A stretch of 64,000 nt of DNA, from contig NZ_GG669992.1 of NCBI RefSeq assembly GCF_000159315.1, positions 385,528 through 449,527 of the forward strand, in the 5' to 3' direction. Source of the stretch: Lentilactobacillus hilgardii DSM 20176 = ATCC 8290 (GTDB taxonomy: Bacteria > Bacillota > Bacilli > Lactobacillales > Lactobacillaceae). The notes under the pieces are model-generated. The model did no database searches and was not told the origin of the DNA. It saw only the letters and a list, made by a program, of their open reading frames with translations. Below are positions 35,938-44,499 of the stretch, piece after piece. Made by a program: the position numbers and the translations under genes. The first letter of the stretch is position 1, and each line of letters starts with the position of its first letter.

Positions 35938-36990
35938 TTAGAAGCCGCGGAAATCGTTTCTGCCAAAGTATTGTAAATTGGCTAATAGCGGTTTTTCATT
36001 TAATTGCTCCAAAGTAACAAACGTGTAACCGCGCTTTTTTAAAGAACGGATAATTTGAGGAACGGCGGCTACCGAAGTTGCGTGAATATCATGCATCAAA
36101 ATGATAGAGCCGTTGGTTGTTGTGGAAAGTACATGGTTAACTGTTTTAGCGGTATTGAGGTAAGACCAATCTCTGGAATCAACGGACCAACGAACGATTG
36201 GACGATCGTACAAATTACCAATCCGTGAATTAACAGCGCCATATGGTGGTCGGATATAATATGGAATAGTGCCAGTTGCTTTATAAATAGCCGCATCGGT
36301 TAGTGAAATCTGTCGAAGTGCTTTGGCATTGGTCAGATCGGTTAACTGTGGATGGCTCCAAGAATGATTTCCGATTTGATCACCATATTTCAGGACAAGT
36401 CGGCTAATATTTGGATATTTAATAACGCTGCTGCCAACTTCAAAGAAAGTTGCCGGTACCTTGTATTTTTTTAAGGTTTTTAGCAACCTTGGCGTTAAAG
36501 TTGGATCCGGGCCATCATCGAATGTGAGTGCAACAACCTTTTTGGCGGTTTTCGGTTTAACAAAGTCGTATTTAGCTGGCATATAACGGTTTAAAATGAT
36601 GCCGGTGAGTTTGCTGAGTGGAATAGCAACATTCTTTACGCCATAGTTATTTTTGGTCAAATGGATTGTTAAGTGTTCATTGTCGAGTGTAAAATTTTTC
36701 GCGGTTAATCGTTTTGGCAGTGGTAAATAAACCAGTTGCTGAACTTGCTTACCTGTTAGTTTATGAGTTTCAGCCAATGTTGTTCGGGTCAATTGTCGGA
36801 TAGTGCCTAAACGTTTCGTACTATTGTTCGTTATGTCACCGTACGTTAGTCGTTTCGTTGTGCTGGTAGTCTTTGTTGCTTTAGTCGGCGTTGATGCTGC
36901 AAAGACAGGTTGATTAGCAATAGCTGCTAATGTGAAGCCAAATAATGCAGCAACACTCAGCCGCCGAACTAATGAATATTTTCGAATCAT
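35938..36990 (-). CDS. Secreted polysaccharide deacetylase (NodB domain)
   Basis: Extracellular hydrolase of 350 residues that removes acetyl groups from cell-wall sugars such as N-acetylglucosamine. Residues 1-31 form a signal peptide with an AXA-type end (PVFA), then a linker rich in Thr/Lys, a beta-type region at 60-150 and the NodB domain. Catalytic motifs are TFDDGPDP, IGNHSWSHP, RPPYGA, WSVDSRDW and ILMHDI. All expected metal ligands (Asp, His, His) are there. Start ATG 36990 follows GGGGGG. It could give lysozyme resistance by peptidoglycan deacetylation, though the substrate is not shown. Confidence 0.9.
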   Translation of the reverse strand: MIRKYSLVRRLSVAALFGFTLAAIANQPVFAASTPTKATKTTSTTKRLTYGDITNNSTKRLGTIRQLTRTTLAETHKLTGKQVQQLVYLPLPKRLTAKNFTLDNEHLTIHLTKNNYGVKNVAIPLSKLTGIILNRYMPAKYDFVKPKTAKKVVALTFDDGPDPTLTPRLLKTLKKYKVPATFFEVGSSVIKYPNISRLVLKYGDQIGNHSWSHPQLTDLTNAKALRQISLTDAAIYKATGTIPYYIRPPYGAVNSRIGNLYDRPIVRWSVDSRDWSYLNTAKTVNHVLSTTTNGSIILMHDIHATSVAAVPQIIRSLKKRGYTFVTLEQLNEKPLLANLQYFGRNDFRGF

Positions 36991-37133
36991 AAAAAATCCC
37001 CCCAATATGGATAACTGATGTTTCTAAATCCAGTTTCATTTTTACATTTCGGTTATGAGATGTCAACGAGAACGGAAGCTGAGTCGAAAATCGGGATGGA
37101 AAAATGGATAAATAATAAATTGATAGTTAATGG

Positions 37134-37162
37134 TTGACAAAATGATATTTTCGGAATAAAGT
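37134..37162 (+). promoter_or_regulatory. Promoter of the T-box/amidohydrolase unit
   Basis: TTGACA (37134-37139) and TAAAGT (37157-37162) with 17 bases between them, just upstream of the leader. Confidence 0.72.
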
Positions 37163-37167
37163 ACCGT

Positions 37168-37447
37168 TAACATTAAAAACAAGTAAAAAATACTTAGAAA
37201 AGTTGAGGAGTCGATTTTAAGAAATCCTAAGAGAGTGTCACTATCTGGGAAGACATGATTTCTTAATGATTCAAAGTCAACTTCGAGTATTGTAATTCGT
37301 AAGAGTTATGCGGGTGCGCCCATTACAGCGTCAACGTTATACCGTTAATCCGGTCGTACGTGAGAGACGAAATTTATTTCGTAAGTAAGGTGGTACCGCG
37401 TAGAAGCGTCCTTTCAGAAGACTATTTCTGATTGGGCGCTTTTTTTA
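37168..37447 (+). promoter_or_regulatory. T-box leader, probably phenylalanine-specific
   Basis: T-box GGTGGTACCGCG at 37389-37400, then terminator arms AGCGTCC and GGGCGCT (37405-37440) with T run. Stem I is visible as AAGAAATC/GATTTCTT with a basal AGTTGA/TCAACT helix. The internal loop on the 3' strand is TGATTCAAAG, with TTC (Phe) at 37270-37272 followed by A, and TGGT suits A73 of tRNA-Phe. Alternative triplets (ATG, GAT) cannot be wholly excluded. It would couple the amidohydrolase to Phe shortage. Confidence 0.85.
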
Positions 37448-37548
37448 TTGGATTTAAGTATCACGTAGGCAATGATTTTACTACTAAAAAGAAAACACTA
37501 AGGGCAATTAATTGATAAGCGATTTTGGAACTGAAAGGAAGATTTATT

Positions 37549-38814
37549 ATGACAACGACTAACTATGTGAATGCAGCAATTTATAATCATGATCAACAGA
37601 AATTCATTTTCAACCAACACATGATTGTGGATGAAAATACTGGAAAAATTATTGAAGTGGGTAACGGGCGTACAACCCGACAAGTTTGTGATGACGTTGT
37701 CGATCTTAATGGCAGATTTGTGATGCCGGGTATTATGAACGCACACACCCATATAACCGATATGCCAACCTATTGGTGGCATAACGGTGAGGAGAAACGT
37801 CATCCGGACTCCCGCGAGGTTTGCACAATGTTTGCGATTCGAAATATGCAGGATGCCCTTTCACATGGCATTACATATATTCGTAACGTAGGTGCAGAAT
37901 TTGATATAGATGTTGAAATCAAGAAAATGCAGGAAAAAGGTTGGATTAAAGGACCAAAAATCATGACCTCTGGTCGAGCATTTTCAATTACAGGTGGGCA
38001 TGATTCTGAAAGTACTTATGAGGTTGACGGTATTGATGAGGTTAGAAAAGGCGTTCGTCAGGCTTTGAAGAACGGTGTTGATAACATTAAAATGATGGTT
38101 ACCGGTGGTGTTCTAAAGAATGGTGAGACACCGGATGATATTCAGTTTACTTTGGAAGAGGCACGGACTGCTGTATCTGAGGCACATCATAAAGGCAAAA
38201 CAGCTGCTGCACATGCGCAGGGAAATGCCGGAATTAAAGAGGCGGTGGCTGCCGGTTTTGATACGATTGAGCACGCTTTTGATATTGACGATGAGGCCAT
38301 CACAATGATGAAAGAACACGGGACTATCATTGTTCCAACGATGAACGCCATGTTTGCAATCTATAAATATGGTCGGGGTGTCGTTCCGGACTGGGCACGT
38401 GAAAAGGTCATTTTGAATATCAAAAAACATTTTATGAGTATTGCTAAAGCTGCAAAAGCCGGCATCCCTATTGCAATGGGGACGGATGCCGGTACACCGT
38501 TTAATGGTTTTCAAAACGAGAGTGCCTATGAAATGCAGCTTTATGTCGAAAAAGCTGCAATGACACCAGCGCAAGCCATTGATGCCGCGACTATTAATTG
38601 TGCAAAGGCAATGCATATTGATCAGGAATATGGGCAGATTGCTGCTGGAAACTATGCAGACTTTCTTGTCATGAATGAAAATCCGATAGATGATATCAGT
38701 GTGGTTGGCCATGATAAAGACGTTTATCAAAATGGAAAGAGAGTTCATGCTCAAGAAGTGGTTAATGAGCTAAAAGCCACCCAGAAAATTAAAAAAATAT
38801 CCGCAGCAATTTAG
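37549..38814 (+). CDS. Amidohydrolase family protein (Xaa-Pro dipeptidase/imidazolonepropionase-like)
   Basis: Cytosolic metal-dependent hydrolase of 421 residues in the TIM-barrel amidohydrolase superfamily. Metal ligands are visible in NAHTHITDMP, AAAHAQG, TIEHAFDID and MGTDAGTP, and the small beta-sandwich is split between the N- and C-terminal ends as usual. Start ATG 37549 follows AAAGGAAG. Related enzymes hydrolyse N-acyl amino acids or X-Pro dipeptides. Control by a probable Phe T-box, and its place next to the aro operon, suggest it releases an aromatic amino acid from a conjugate. That is inference. Confidence 0.82.
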   Translation: MTTTNYVNAAIYNHDQQKFIFNQHMIVDENTGKIIEVGNGRTTRQVCDDVVDLNGRFVMPGIMNAHTHITDMPTYWWHNGEEKRHPDSREVCTMFAIRNMQDALSHGITYIRNVGAEFDIDVEIKKMQEKGWIKGPKIMTSGRAFSITGGHDSESTYEVDGIDEVRKGVRQALKNGVDNIKMMVTGGVLKNGETPDDIQFTLEEARTAVSEAHHKGKTAAAHAQGNAGIKEAVAAGFDTIEHAFDIDDEAITMMKEHGTIIVPTMNAMFAIYKYGRGVVPDWAREKVILNIKKHFMSIAKAAKAGIPIAMGTDAGTPFNGFQNESAYEMQLYVEKAAMTPAQAIDAATINCAKAMHIDQEYGQIAAGNYADFLVMNENPIDDISVVGHDKDVYQNGKRVHAQEVVNELKATQKIKKISAAI

Positions 38815-38855
38815 CGACAAGTCGCGATTAAAAAAAGATGAGAGAATTATTAGGG

Positions 38856-38884
38856 TTGACGGAACTTCCCTAATGTGGTTTAAT
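38856..38884 (+). promoter_or_regulatory. Promoter of the aro leader
   Basis: TTGACG (38856-38861), 17 bases, TTTAAT (38879-38884), the same hexamers and spacing as at 32306. Confidence 0.65.
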
Positions 38885-38915
38885 AATGACAATCTAATGA
38901 GAGGAATTGATATTA

Positions 38916-38975
38916 ATGACAAAGCATATATCTCATGTAAATACTTTTTATTTTGGCTATGCCTACTTTATGTAG
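38916..38975 (+). CDS. Aromatic leader peptide 2 (MTKHISHVNTFYFGYAYFM), 19 residues
   Basis: ATG 38916 to TAG 38973-38975 behind GAGGAA. Codons 11-18 encode Phe-Tyr-Phe-Gly-Tyr-Ala-Tyr-Phe, a dense Phe/Tyr block. The chain has the same length, MTK start, Asn9 and GYA-F core as leader peptide 1, but carries Phe where the first has Tyr and lacks Trp. A hairpin and attenuator follow before the aro genes. The aro operon here contains tyrA and chorismate mutase, products of which lead to Tyr and Phe, so the codon content matches the end products. Confidence 0.82.
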   Translation: MTKHISHVNTFYFGYAYFM

Positions 38976-38976
38976 T

Positions 38977-39134
38977 GTCCGCAGCGATGCGGACGCAATT
39001 CACGCGTTCGCGTCTGAGTGGTGCAGAGTCAATGCTTTGTTGTTGACCGCTAGACGCAAAAGTCTGGCTGGGTCAACTACCAATTCTTTACGAGTTTAGT
39101 AAACCGGCTGGATATCATTCTAGCCGGTTTTTTT
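38977..39134 (+). promoter_or_regulatory. Attenuator of the aro operon
   Basis: GTCCGC/GCGGAC hairpin (38977-38994) starts two bases after the stop codon; GCGTTCGCGTCT (39004-39015) is identical to that of the first leader; GTTGACC plus CTAGAC (39042-39055) pair with GTCTGG plus GGTCAAC (39062-39077); terminator ACCGGCT (39103-39109) with AGCCGGT (39122-39128) and a T run. GCGTCT can alternatively pair with AGACGC (39052-39057), and GGCTGG with CCGGCT of the terminator through wobble pairs. Confidence 0.78.
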
Positions 39135-39160
39135 CTTAAAAAAAATACGAGGTGGGATAA

Positions 39161-39475
39161 ATGTTGACGAAAACAGATCCAGCGTGGAACAGTTCAAAGG
39201 AATTGACCAAAGCCAGAAAACAGATCAATCAACTTGATGAATCAATTGTGGCGTTATTGGCGAAACGGTTTGAAACAGCTGCCAGAATTGGCAGTATCAA
39301 AGAGAAGCAAGGGCTACCGGTTTTTGATCCGACTCGTGAAGATGCCGTACTTGAAAGGGTCACATCATTTGATCCTAATAGAGATACCAGACAATATCTC
39401 TGGAACATTTATCGATCGATTATGGAAAATACCAGGCAATTTGAACACGATTCAAAAGAAAAGCCTAAAAAATAG
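39161..39475 (+). CDS. Chorismate mutase (AroQ type)
   Basis: Converts chorismate to prephenate, the branch point to Phe and Tyr. A 104-residue, all-helical single-domain protein of the AroQ class: the N-terminal helix has KARKQINQLDESIVALLAKR with the active-site Arg and the conserved LD, then AARIGSIKEKQGLPVFDPTRE, both canonical. The ATG 39161 lies just after the attenuator with GAGGTGGG upstream. It opens the aro operon and is followed by aroC after 12 bases. Confidence 0.92.
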   Translation: MLTKTDPAWNSSKELTKARKQINQLDESIVALLAKRFETAARIGSIKEKQGLPVFDPTREDAVLERVTSFDPNRDTRQYLWNIYRSIMENTRQFEHDSKEKPKK

Positions 39476-39487
39476 GGGGAAAATACA

Positions 39488-40657
39488 TTGCTTAACTACT
39501 TAACCGCAGGAGAATCTCACGGGCCACAATTAACAGGAATAATTGAAGGCGTTCCTTCCGGCCTACGTTTGGATATTGATGAAATTAATGAACAGTTAAA
39601 GAAACGTCAAGGCGGATATGGGCGAGGCAATCGCCAAAAGATCGAGCATGATCAGGTCACGGTTGTTGGCGGCGTTCGGCACGGGATCACCTTGGGATCG
39701 CCAATTGCCCTGGTCGTTAATAACCGTGACCACGCTCATTGGAATGAGATCATGAATCCAACAAGTCCAGAAACACCGGAAAATACATTACGAAAAGTGG
39801 AACGACCACGCCCCGGTCACGCGGATTTAGTCGGTGGGATGAAATATCGTCACCATGATCTAAGAAATGTGCTTGAACGTTCGTCAGCTCGTGAAACGGC
39901 CATTCGAGTAGCTGTAGGATCTGTTTGCAAACAACTATTAAAGCAAGTCGGTATTCAGCTTACTGGTTATGTTGAACAAATTGGGCCGATTTCCACGGAT
40001 GATAAACCGGAATTAAATGTTTCTAAAATTGAATCAGAGATTAATCATAATGATTTGCGAATTATCGATCAGTCCAAAGTAGAGCAGATTCATGAATTGA
40101 TTGATAAGACCAGAAAAGACGGTGATACGCTTGGCGGCATCATTCGAGTAGTCGCTACAAATGTTCCGGCCGGACTTGGCAGCTATATTAGTTGGGATAC
40201 CAAACTAGACGGTAAATTGGCTGCTGCTGTTATGGGAGTTAACGCGATGAAGGGCGTTGAAATTGGTGATGGTTTTAAAGCAGCTACCAGTTATGGCAGT
40301 CAGGTAATGGATGAGATTGACTGGAGTAAAGAAGACGGGTTTTCCAGGGAAACGGATCATCTTGGCGGCTTTGAGGGTGGTATGACTAACGGGATGCCTA
40401 TTATTGTAAAAGCAGCGATGAAGCCGATTCCAACCCTGTATAAACCACTACAGAGTGTCGATATTAATACCAAAGAAATTAAAAAAGCCAATGTTGAACG
40501 TTCGGATACAACAGCAATTGTTCCAGCATCAATTGTGATTGAAAGTGTTGTTGCAATTGAGCTGGCAAAGGCATTGACGGACAAATTTGATGGTGATAAT
40601 GTTCAGCGAATGCAGGAACAAGTTGCTGCGTACAGAAATGAATTGAAAAATTTCTAG
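39488..40657 (+). CDS. aroC: Chorismate synthase
   Basis: Final step of the shikimate pathway: forms chorismate from EPSP using reduced FMN. It has 389 residues with the three family signatures: AGESHGPQLTGI at the N-terminus, the RPGHADLVGGMKY and RSSARETAIRVAVG blocks, and GGFEGGMTNGMPI. The start is TTG 39488 with GGGGG upstream. It is followed 11 bases later by aroA in the same operon. Confidence 0.95.
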   Translation: MLNYLTAGESHGPQLTGIIEGVPSGLRLDIDEINEQLKKRQGGYGRGNRQKIEHDQVTVVGGVRHGITLGSPIALVVNNRDHAHWNEIMNPTSPETPENTLRKVERPRPGHADLVGGMKYRHHDLRNVLERSSARETAIRVAVGSVCKQLLKQVGIQLTGYVEQIGPISTDDKPELNVSKIESEINHNDLRIIDQSKVEQIHELIDKTRKDGDTLGGIIRVVATNVPAGLGSYISWDTKLDGKLAAAVMGVNAMKGVEIGDGFKAATSYGSQVMDEIDWSKEDGFSRETDHLGGFEGGMTNGMPIIVKAAMKPIPTLYKPLQSVDINTKEIKKANVERSDTTAIVPASIVIESVVAIELAKALTDKFDGDNVQRMQEQVAAYRNELKNF

Positions 40658-40668
40658 GAGGGAAGCTA

Positions 40669-41973
40669 ATGAAAAAGTTATCAGATAAACTCAAAACCGG
40701 GCTGCATGGTGAATTATCGGTTCCCGGCGATAAGAGTATTTCTCATCGGGGAATTATGTTTGGCGCTGTCAGTGAAGGCCGGACGACCTTACATCATTTC
40801 TTAACTGCCGAGGATTGCTTATCTACTTTAAAAGCTTTCCAACAGCTTGGTGTACCAATTAAACGCGATGGTGAAACGGTTGAAATTGAGGGTGTCGGCC
40901 TTCATGGATTAAAACAATCGGGTAACCCTTTGGATATGGGAAATTCCGGTACAACAACCCGGTTAATTATGGGATTATTGGCTGGACAAAATTTTGATTC
41001 GACTTTATTTGGAGATGATTCATTATCAAAGCGTCCTATGAAGCGGGTAAGCGAACCGCTAGCCGAAATGGGTGCTGACATTTGTGTGACGGATGGGCAT
41101 TTGCCGGCAAGAATTCATGGGCAGAAGTTGCATGCAATTGATTATCAGTTGAAGGTTGCCAGTGCTCAGGTGAAGAGTGCGTTGATTCTGGCGGCTATTC
41201 AGGCTGATCAACCTTCTACATTAATTGAAAAATTGCCTACTCGAAATCATACGGAAAAAATGTTAAATGCGTTTGGCGCCAATATTCAAACAATGGCCGA
41301 TAACGTCACTATTAAGGTCAATCCACAACCGAAACTAACAGGAATCGATTTAACGGTTCCCGGAGATATGTCTTCGGCAGCTTTCTTCCTGGTTGCAGCT
41401 ACTTTAGTTCCTAATTCAAAATTGACATTGAAGAATGTTGGGGTTAATGAAACGCGAACCGGTTTGCTGTCAATCTTAAAACGAATGGGTGGCAAGGTGA
41501 TCGAACGCCATCGTAATGATTCCGGTGAACCAACTGCAGATTTGGTTGTTTCCAGCGCTGAATTAAAACCAATTGAAATTGGTGCGGAAGAAATTCCGGC
41601 CGTTATTGATGAATTACCGTTGGTCGCTTTGTTGGCTGCAAAAGCAAATGGCATCAGTAAGATTACCGGTGCCGGCGAACTACGTGTTAAAGAAACAGAT
41701 CGGATTGCGGCTGTTGTTCAGGAGTTTTCTAAGCTGGGAATTGCCATCCGTGAATTACCAGACGGTTTTGTGATTGACGGTGCCAAGCCTTGGCACGTTG
41801 AAAAGACCAAATTGGATAGTCACGGAGATCATCGAATCGGGATGACACTTGCCATCGCATCATTATTGTTGGATGAGCAGCTTCAGCTTAATGGTGCAGA
41901 GAGTGTTAATATTTCATATCCTGAGTTTTTTGATGATTTGGCAAGCGTTACAAATATTGAAAGTTATTCATAA
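40669..41973 (+). CDS. aroA: 5-enolpyruvylshikimate-3-phosphate synthase
   Basis: Transfers enolpyruvate from PEP to shikimate-3-phosphate. The 434-residue protein has the two-domain family pattern with PGDKSISHRGIMFG (Lys and Arg of the active site), LDMGNSGTTTRL, SKRPMKRVSEPL and GELRVKETDRI, as well as DSHGDHRIGM near the end. Start ATG 40669 follows GGAGGG. Gene order aroC-aroA-tyrA-aroK-aroE is tight, with 11 to 30 bases between genes. Confidence 0.95.
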   Translation: MKKLSDKLKTGLHGELSVPGDKSISHRGIMFGAVSEGRTTLHHFLTAEDCLSTLKAFQQLGVPIKRDGETVEIEGVGLHGLKQSGNPLDMGNSGTTTRLIMGLLAGQNFDSTLFGDDSLSKRPMKRVSEPLAEMGADICVTDGHLPARIHGQKLHAIDYQLKVASAQVKSALILAAIQADQPSTLIEKLPTRNHTEKMLNAFGANIQTMADNVTIKVNPQPKLTGIDLTVPGDMSSAAFFLVAATLVPNSKLTLKNVGVNETRTGLLSILKRMGGKVIERHRNDSGEPTADLVVSSAELKPIEIGAEEIPAVIDELPLVALLAAKANGISKITGAGELRVKETDRIAAVVQEFSKLGIAIRELPDGFVIDGAKPWHVEKTKLDSHGDHRIGMTLAIASLLLDEQLQLNGAESVNISYPEFFDDLASVTNIESYS

Positions 41974-41990
41974 ATTGAGGTGGAAAAGTC

Positions 41991-42848
41991 ATGACAACAG
42001 TGCTGATTAGTGGATTGGGGTTAATTGGCAGCTCAATTGCAAGGGTGATTAAACAAGAAAATTCGGAAATTGAAATCATCGGTAGTGATCCTGATGATGA
42101 ATCCGCCCAGTTTTTACTTGAGCATCACTTGATTGATGACCGACAAGTATTTACAAATGCGGTTCCCTTAGCAGACTTTATCATTTTAGCCGGACCGGTT
42201 TCCGTGGTTATTAGACAGATCAATGAATTGATAACCTTACCGCTGAAACCGGATGTATTTGTAACGGATGTTGGTAGTACCAAAGAAGCAATTATGGATG
42301 CCGCCAAACCTTTAATAAGTGAAGGTGTTAATTTTGTCGGGGGGCATCCAATGGCTGGATCGGACAAATCGGGAAGTCGATCCGGAAAGCTGGATTTGTT
42401 TGATCATGCAGTTTATTTTGTTGTTGGTGGGACAACAGCCAATCCCAAATTGGTGCAGTTTCAGAATCTTTTAAGTGCTGCTCATCTTCGTTGGCAAGTG
42501 ATTTCCGCATCGTTACATGATCAGTTAGTCAGTGAGATAAGCCACGTTCCCCATGTCATCGCGGTGACACTGGTTAACACGATTGCCGACGACCTTAGTC
42601 GTAATCCGGATGCACTTAAAGCTGCGGCAGGGGGCTTTCGAGATACCACTCGAATTGCTGCTTCAGATCCAACTATGTGGACAGCCATTATGATGAGCAA
42701 TGCGGAATTGATCAATCACGAGCTATCCAAATTTCAACAACATCTGTCTCATTTTCAAACAGCACTTGAAGCACGTGATGAAGAAGAGATTAAAAATATT
42801 TTCAAGAATGCACAAGCTGTCAGAAAATCATTAGATGAAAGGAAATGA
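41991..42848 (+). CDS. tyrA: Prephenate dehydrogenase
   Basis: Oxidises prephenate to 4-hydroxyphenylpyruvate for tyrosine, with NAD+. It has 285 residues: N-terminal Rossmann motif GLGLIGSSIA, catalytic block GGHPMAGSDKSG with the His, and the helical C-terminal dimer domain. The ACT regulatory domain found in some homologues is absent, so feedback inhibition through that domain is not expected; control at the leader may compensate. ATG 41991 follows GAGGTGG. Confidence 0.94.
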   Translation: MTTVLISGLGLIGSSIARVIKQENSEIEIIGSDPDDESAQFLLEHHLIDDRQVFTNAVPLADFIILAGPVSVVIRQINELITLPLKPDVFVTDVGSTKEAIMDAAKPLISEGVNFVGGHPMAGSDKSGSRSGKLDLFDHAVYFVVGGTTANPKLVQFQNLLSAAHLRWQVISASLHDQLVSEISHVPHVIAVTLVNTIADDLSRNPDALKAAAGGFRDTTRIAASDPTMWTAIMMSNAELINHELSKFQQHLSHFQTALEARDEEEIKNIFKNAQAVRKSLDERK

Positions 42849-42854
42849 CAATTA

Positions 42855-43361
42855 ATGAAAGCAATTTTAGTTGGATTTATGGGAAGTGGTAAAACCACCG
42901 TTGGTCGATTGCTCGCAAACCAAATTCAGGTACCTTATCATGACTTGGACGATGTGATCGTTCATAATGCCGGCAAGTCGATTCAGCAAATATTTGACGA
43001 TCAGGGCGAGAATACATTTAGAATGTTGGAGCATGATGCCTTGATGAACTCGCTTGGAGATGAAGGAATATTGGGAACAGGTGGCGGGACACCTATTCAA
43101 CCCGCTAATTTTGAACTGTTGCTTCAGACGACCGTCCCCGTTGTATTATTGGATGTTCTTCCCGAAACGATTTTGGCCCGTCTAAGAGGTGATAGTGGTC
43201 GTCCACTAGCTAAAAAGTTAGGGTTGGCTGGTTTGATTGATTTAAAGCATGAACGGGATGACAAATATAATCAGGTGAGTGACATCCGTATTGCGACGGA
43301 TAGCTTAACGCCTGAACAAGTCGTTGAGAAAATTATGCAGGAACTTTCAGTATTGAAATAG
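42855..43361 (+). CDS. aroK: Shikimate kinase
   Basis: Phosphorylates shikimate at the 3-OH with ATP. A 168-residue P-loop kinase: Walker A GFMGSGKTTVGRLL at residues 7-20, shikimate-binding DLDDVI and GTGGGTP, and the lid RGDSGRPLAK. Start ATG 42855 is behind GAAAGGA, and the gene follows tyrA after six bases. Confidence 0.94.
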   Translation: MKAILVGFMGSGKTTVGRLLANQIQVPYHDLDDVIVHNAGKSIQQIFDDQGENTFRMLEHDALMNSLGDEGILGTGGGTPIQPANFELLLQTTVPVVLLDVLPETILARLRGDSGRPLAKKLGLAGLIDLKHERDDKYNQVSDIRIATDSLTPEQVVEKIMQELSVLK

Positions 43362-43390
43362 TAAGTTATTAACGAGAGAGTGGTGTCATT

Positions 43391-44263
43391 ATGATTGACG
43401 GTCATACAAAACTTTATGGATTATTGGCGCACCCGGCTGCTCATAGTTTGTCGCCCTTAATACATAACACAAGCTTTAAAGTTACAGGAATTAATGGTGT
43501 TTATTTGGCTTTTGACGTCATGCCTAATGAGCTGCAAACATCTGTTGATGCAATTAGGACAATGGCAATTGGTGGTGTGAACCTATCAATGCCCTTAAAA
43601 ACAACTGTGATTCCGTTACTTGATGAGATTACATCAAGGGCCGAGCGGCTAAATGCGGTCAATACGGTTATTAATCGGGATGGTAAGCTGGTCGGTGATA
43701 CAACAGATGGACAAGGCTTTATTGATGCGCTGAAGTATCAGAATGTTAGTGTTGAGGATAAAACGCTGACTGTTTTGGGTGCAGGTGGTGCAGGCAGATC
43801 GATTATTGCCGCTGCTGTTGAAGCCGGTGCTGCCAAAATCAATGTGTTTAAAAGACAAAATCAGACTTTTAAGTCACGAAAAGAACAACTGGAAAGCTGG
43901 TCCAGCGTGATTTCAGTAATCCCTTACGAGGATGATGACGCAATGCAGGAGTCAGTTGCGTCAAGTCAGATTGTCAGTAATTCAACGAATATTGGCATGA
44001 GTCAAGATAATCATTTACCGATTAGCCAAGCGGTGTTGGCCAGATTAACACCGCATCATGTTGTAACGGATGCCATTTATTTTCCGCTTGAAACGCCCTT
44101 TGTAAAGGCTGCTAAAGATAGAGGATGCCAAACATTTAATGGCATTGGTATGTTGGTACACCAGGCAGCAGGATCCTTCTTTGAATGGACTGGACAAAAA
44201 ATGCCGGTTAACGACGTTATTAGTGCCGTAAATCAAGAAATTGTTAAAAGAGAGCACGATTAA
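43391..44263 (+). CDS. aroE: Shikimate dehydrogenase
   Basis: Reduces 3-dehydroshikimate to shikimate with NADPH. It has 290 residues. The substrate site is HSLSPLIHN; the catalytic Lys lies in NLSMPLKTTV; then NAVNTVI, the cofactor motif GAGGAGRS at about 128-135 and the final NGIGMLVHQAA helix. It is the last gene of the aro operon. The operon lacks DAHP synthase, aroB and prephenate dehydratase, and aroD lies at 34 kb, so the remaining steps must be encoded elsewhere. Confidence 0.94.
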   Translation: MIDGHTKLYGLLAHPAAHSLSPLIHNTSFKVTGINGVYLAFDVMPNELQTSVDAIRTMAIGGVNLSMPLKTTVIPLLDEITSRAERLNAVNTVINRDGKLVGDTTDGQGFIDALKYQNVSVEDKTLTVLGAGGAGRSIIAAAVEAGAAKINVFKRQNQTFKSRKEQLESWSSVISVIPYEDDDAMQESVASSQIVSNSTNIGMSQDNHLPISQAVLARLTPHHVVTDAIYFPLETPFVKAAKDRGCQTFNGIGMLVHQAAGSFFEWTGQKMPVNDVISAVNQEIVKREHD

Positions 44264-44357
44264 GTGTTTACTAAAAAATAATTAACAACTATTCTCCCCG
44301 CCACTAACTATTTGGTGGTATATTTAATCTATTCACTAGGTAAATAGAATTGATGAC

Positions 44358-44490
44358 ATTAGGGGAGCCCACCGGCTGAGACGTGATTAATATGCGAACC
44401 CTTTGAACCTGATCTGGTTAAATCCAGCGTAGGAAAACTGTCGGCTTGGGACCCTCCTTCTGTTGTCGTTATGCTCGAAACGGACGGAGG
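44358..44490 (+). promoter_or_regulatory. TPP riboswitch (THI element), apparently translational
   Basis: The conserved blocks GGGGAGCCC, GGCTGAGAC, ACCCTTTGAACCTGATCTGG and CCAGCGTAGGAAA lie at 44362-44435. Downstream, CCTCCTTCTGTT (44454-44465) can pair with AACGGACGGAGG (44480-44491) of the thiW ribosome site, with one mismatch and one wobble. No T-run terminator was seen, so blocking of translation is the likelier mechanism. Confidence 0.92.
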
Positions 44491-44499
44491 ATTTTTATT

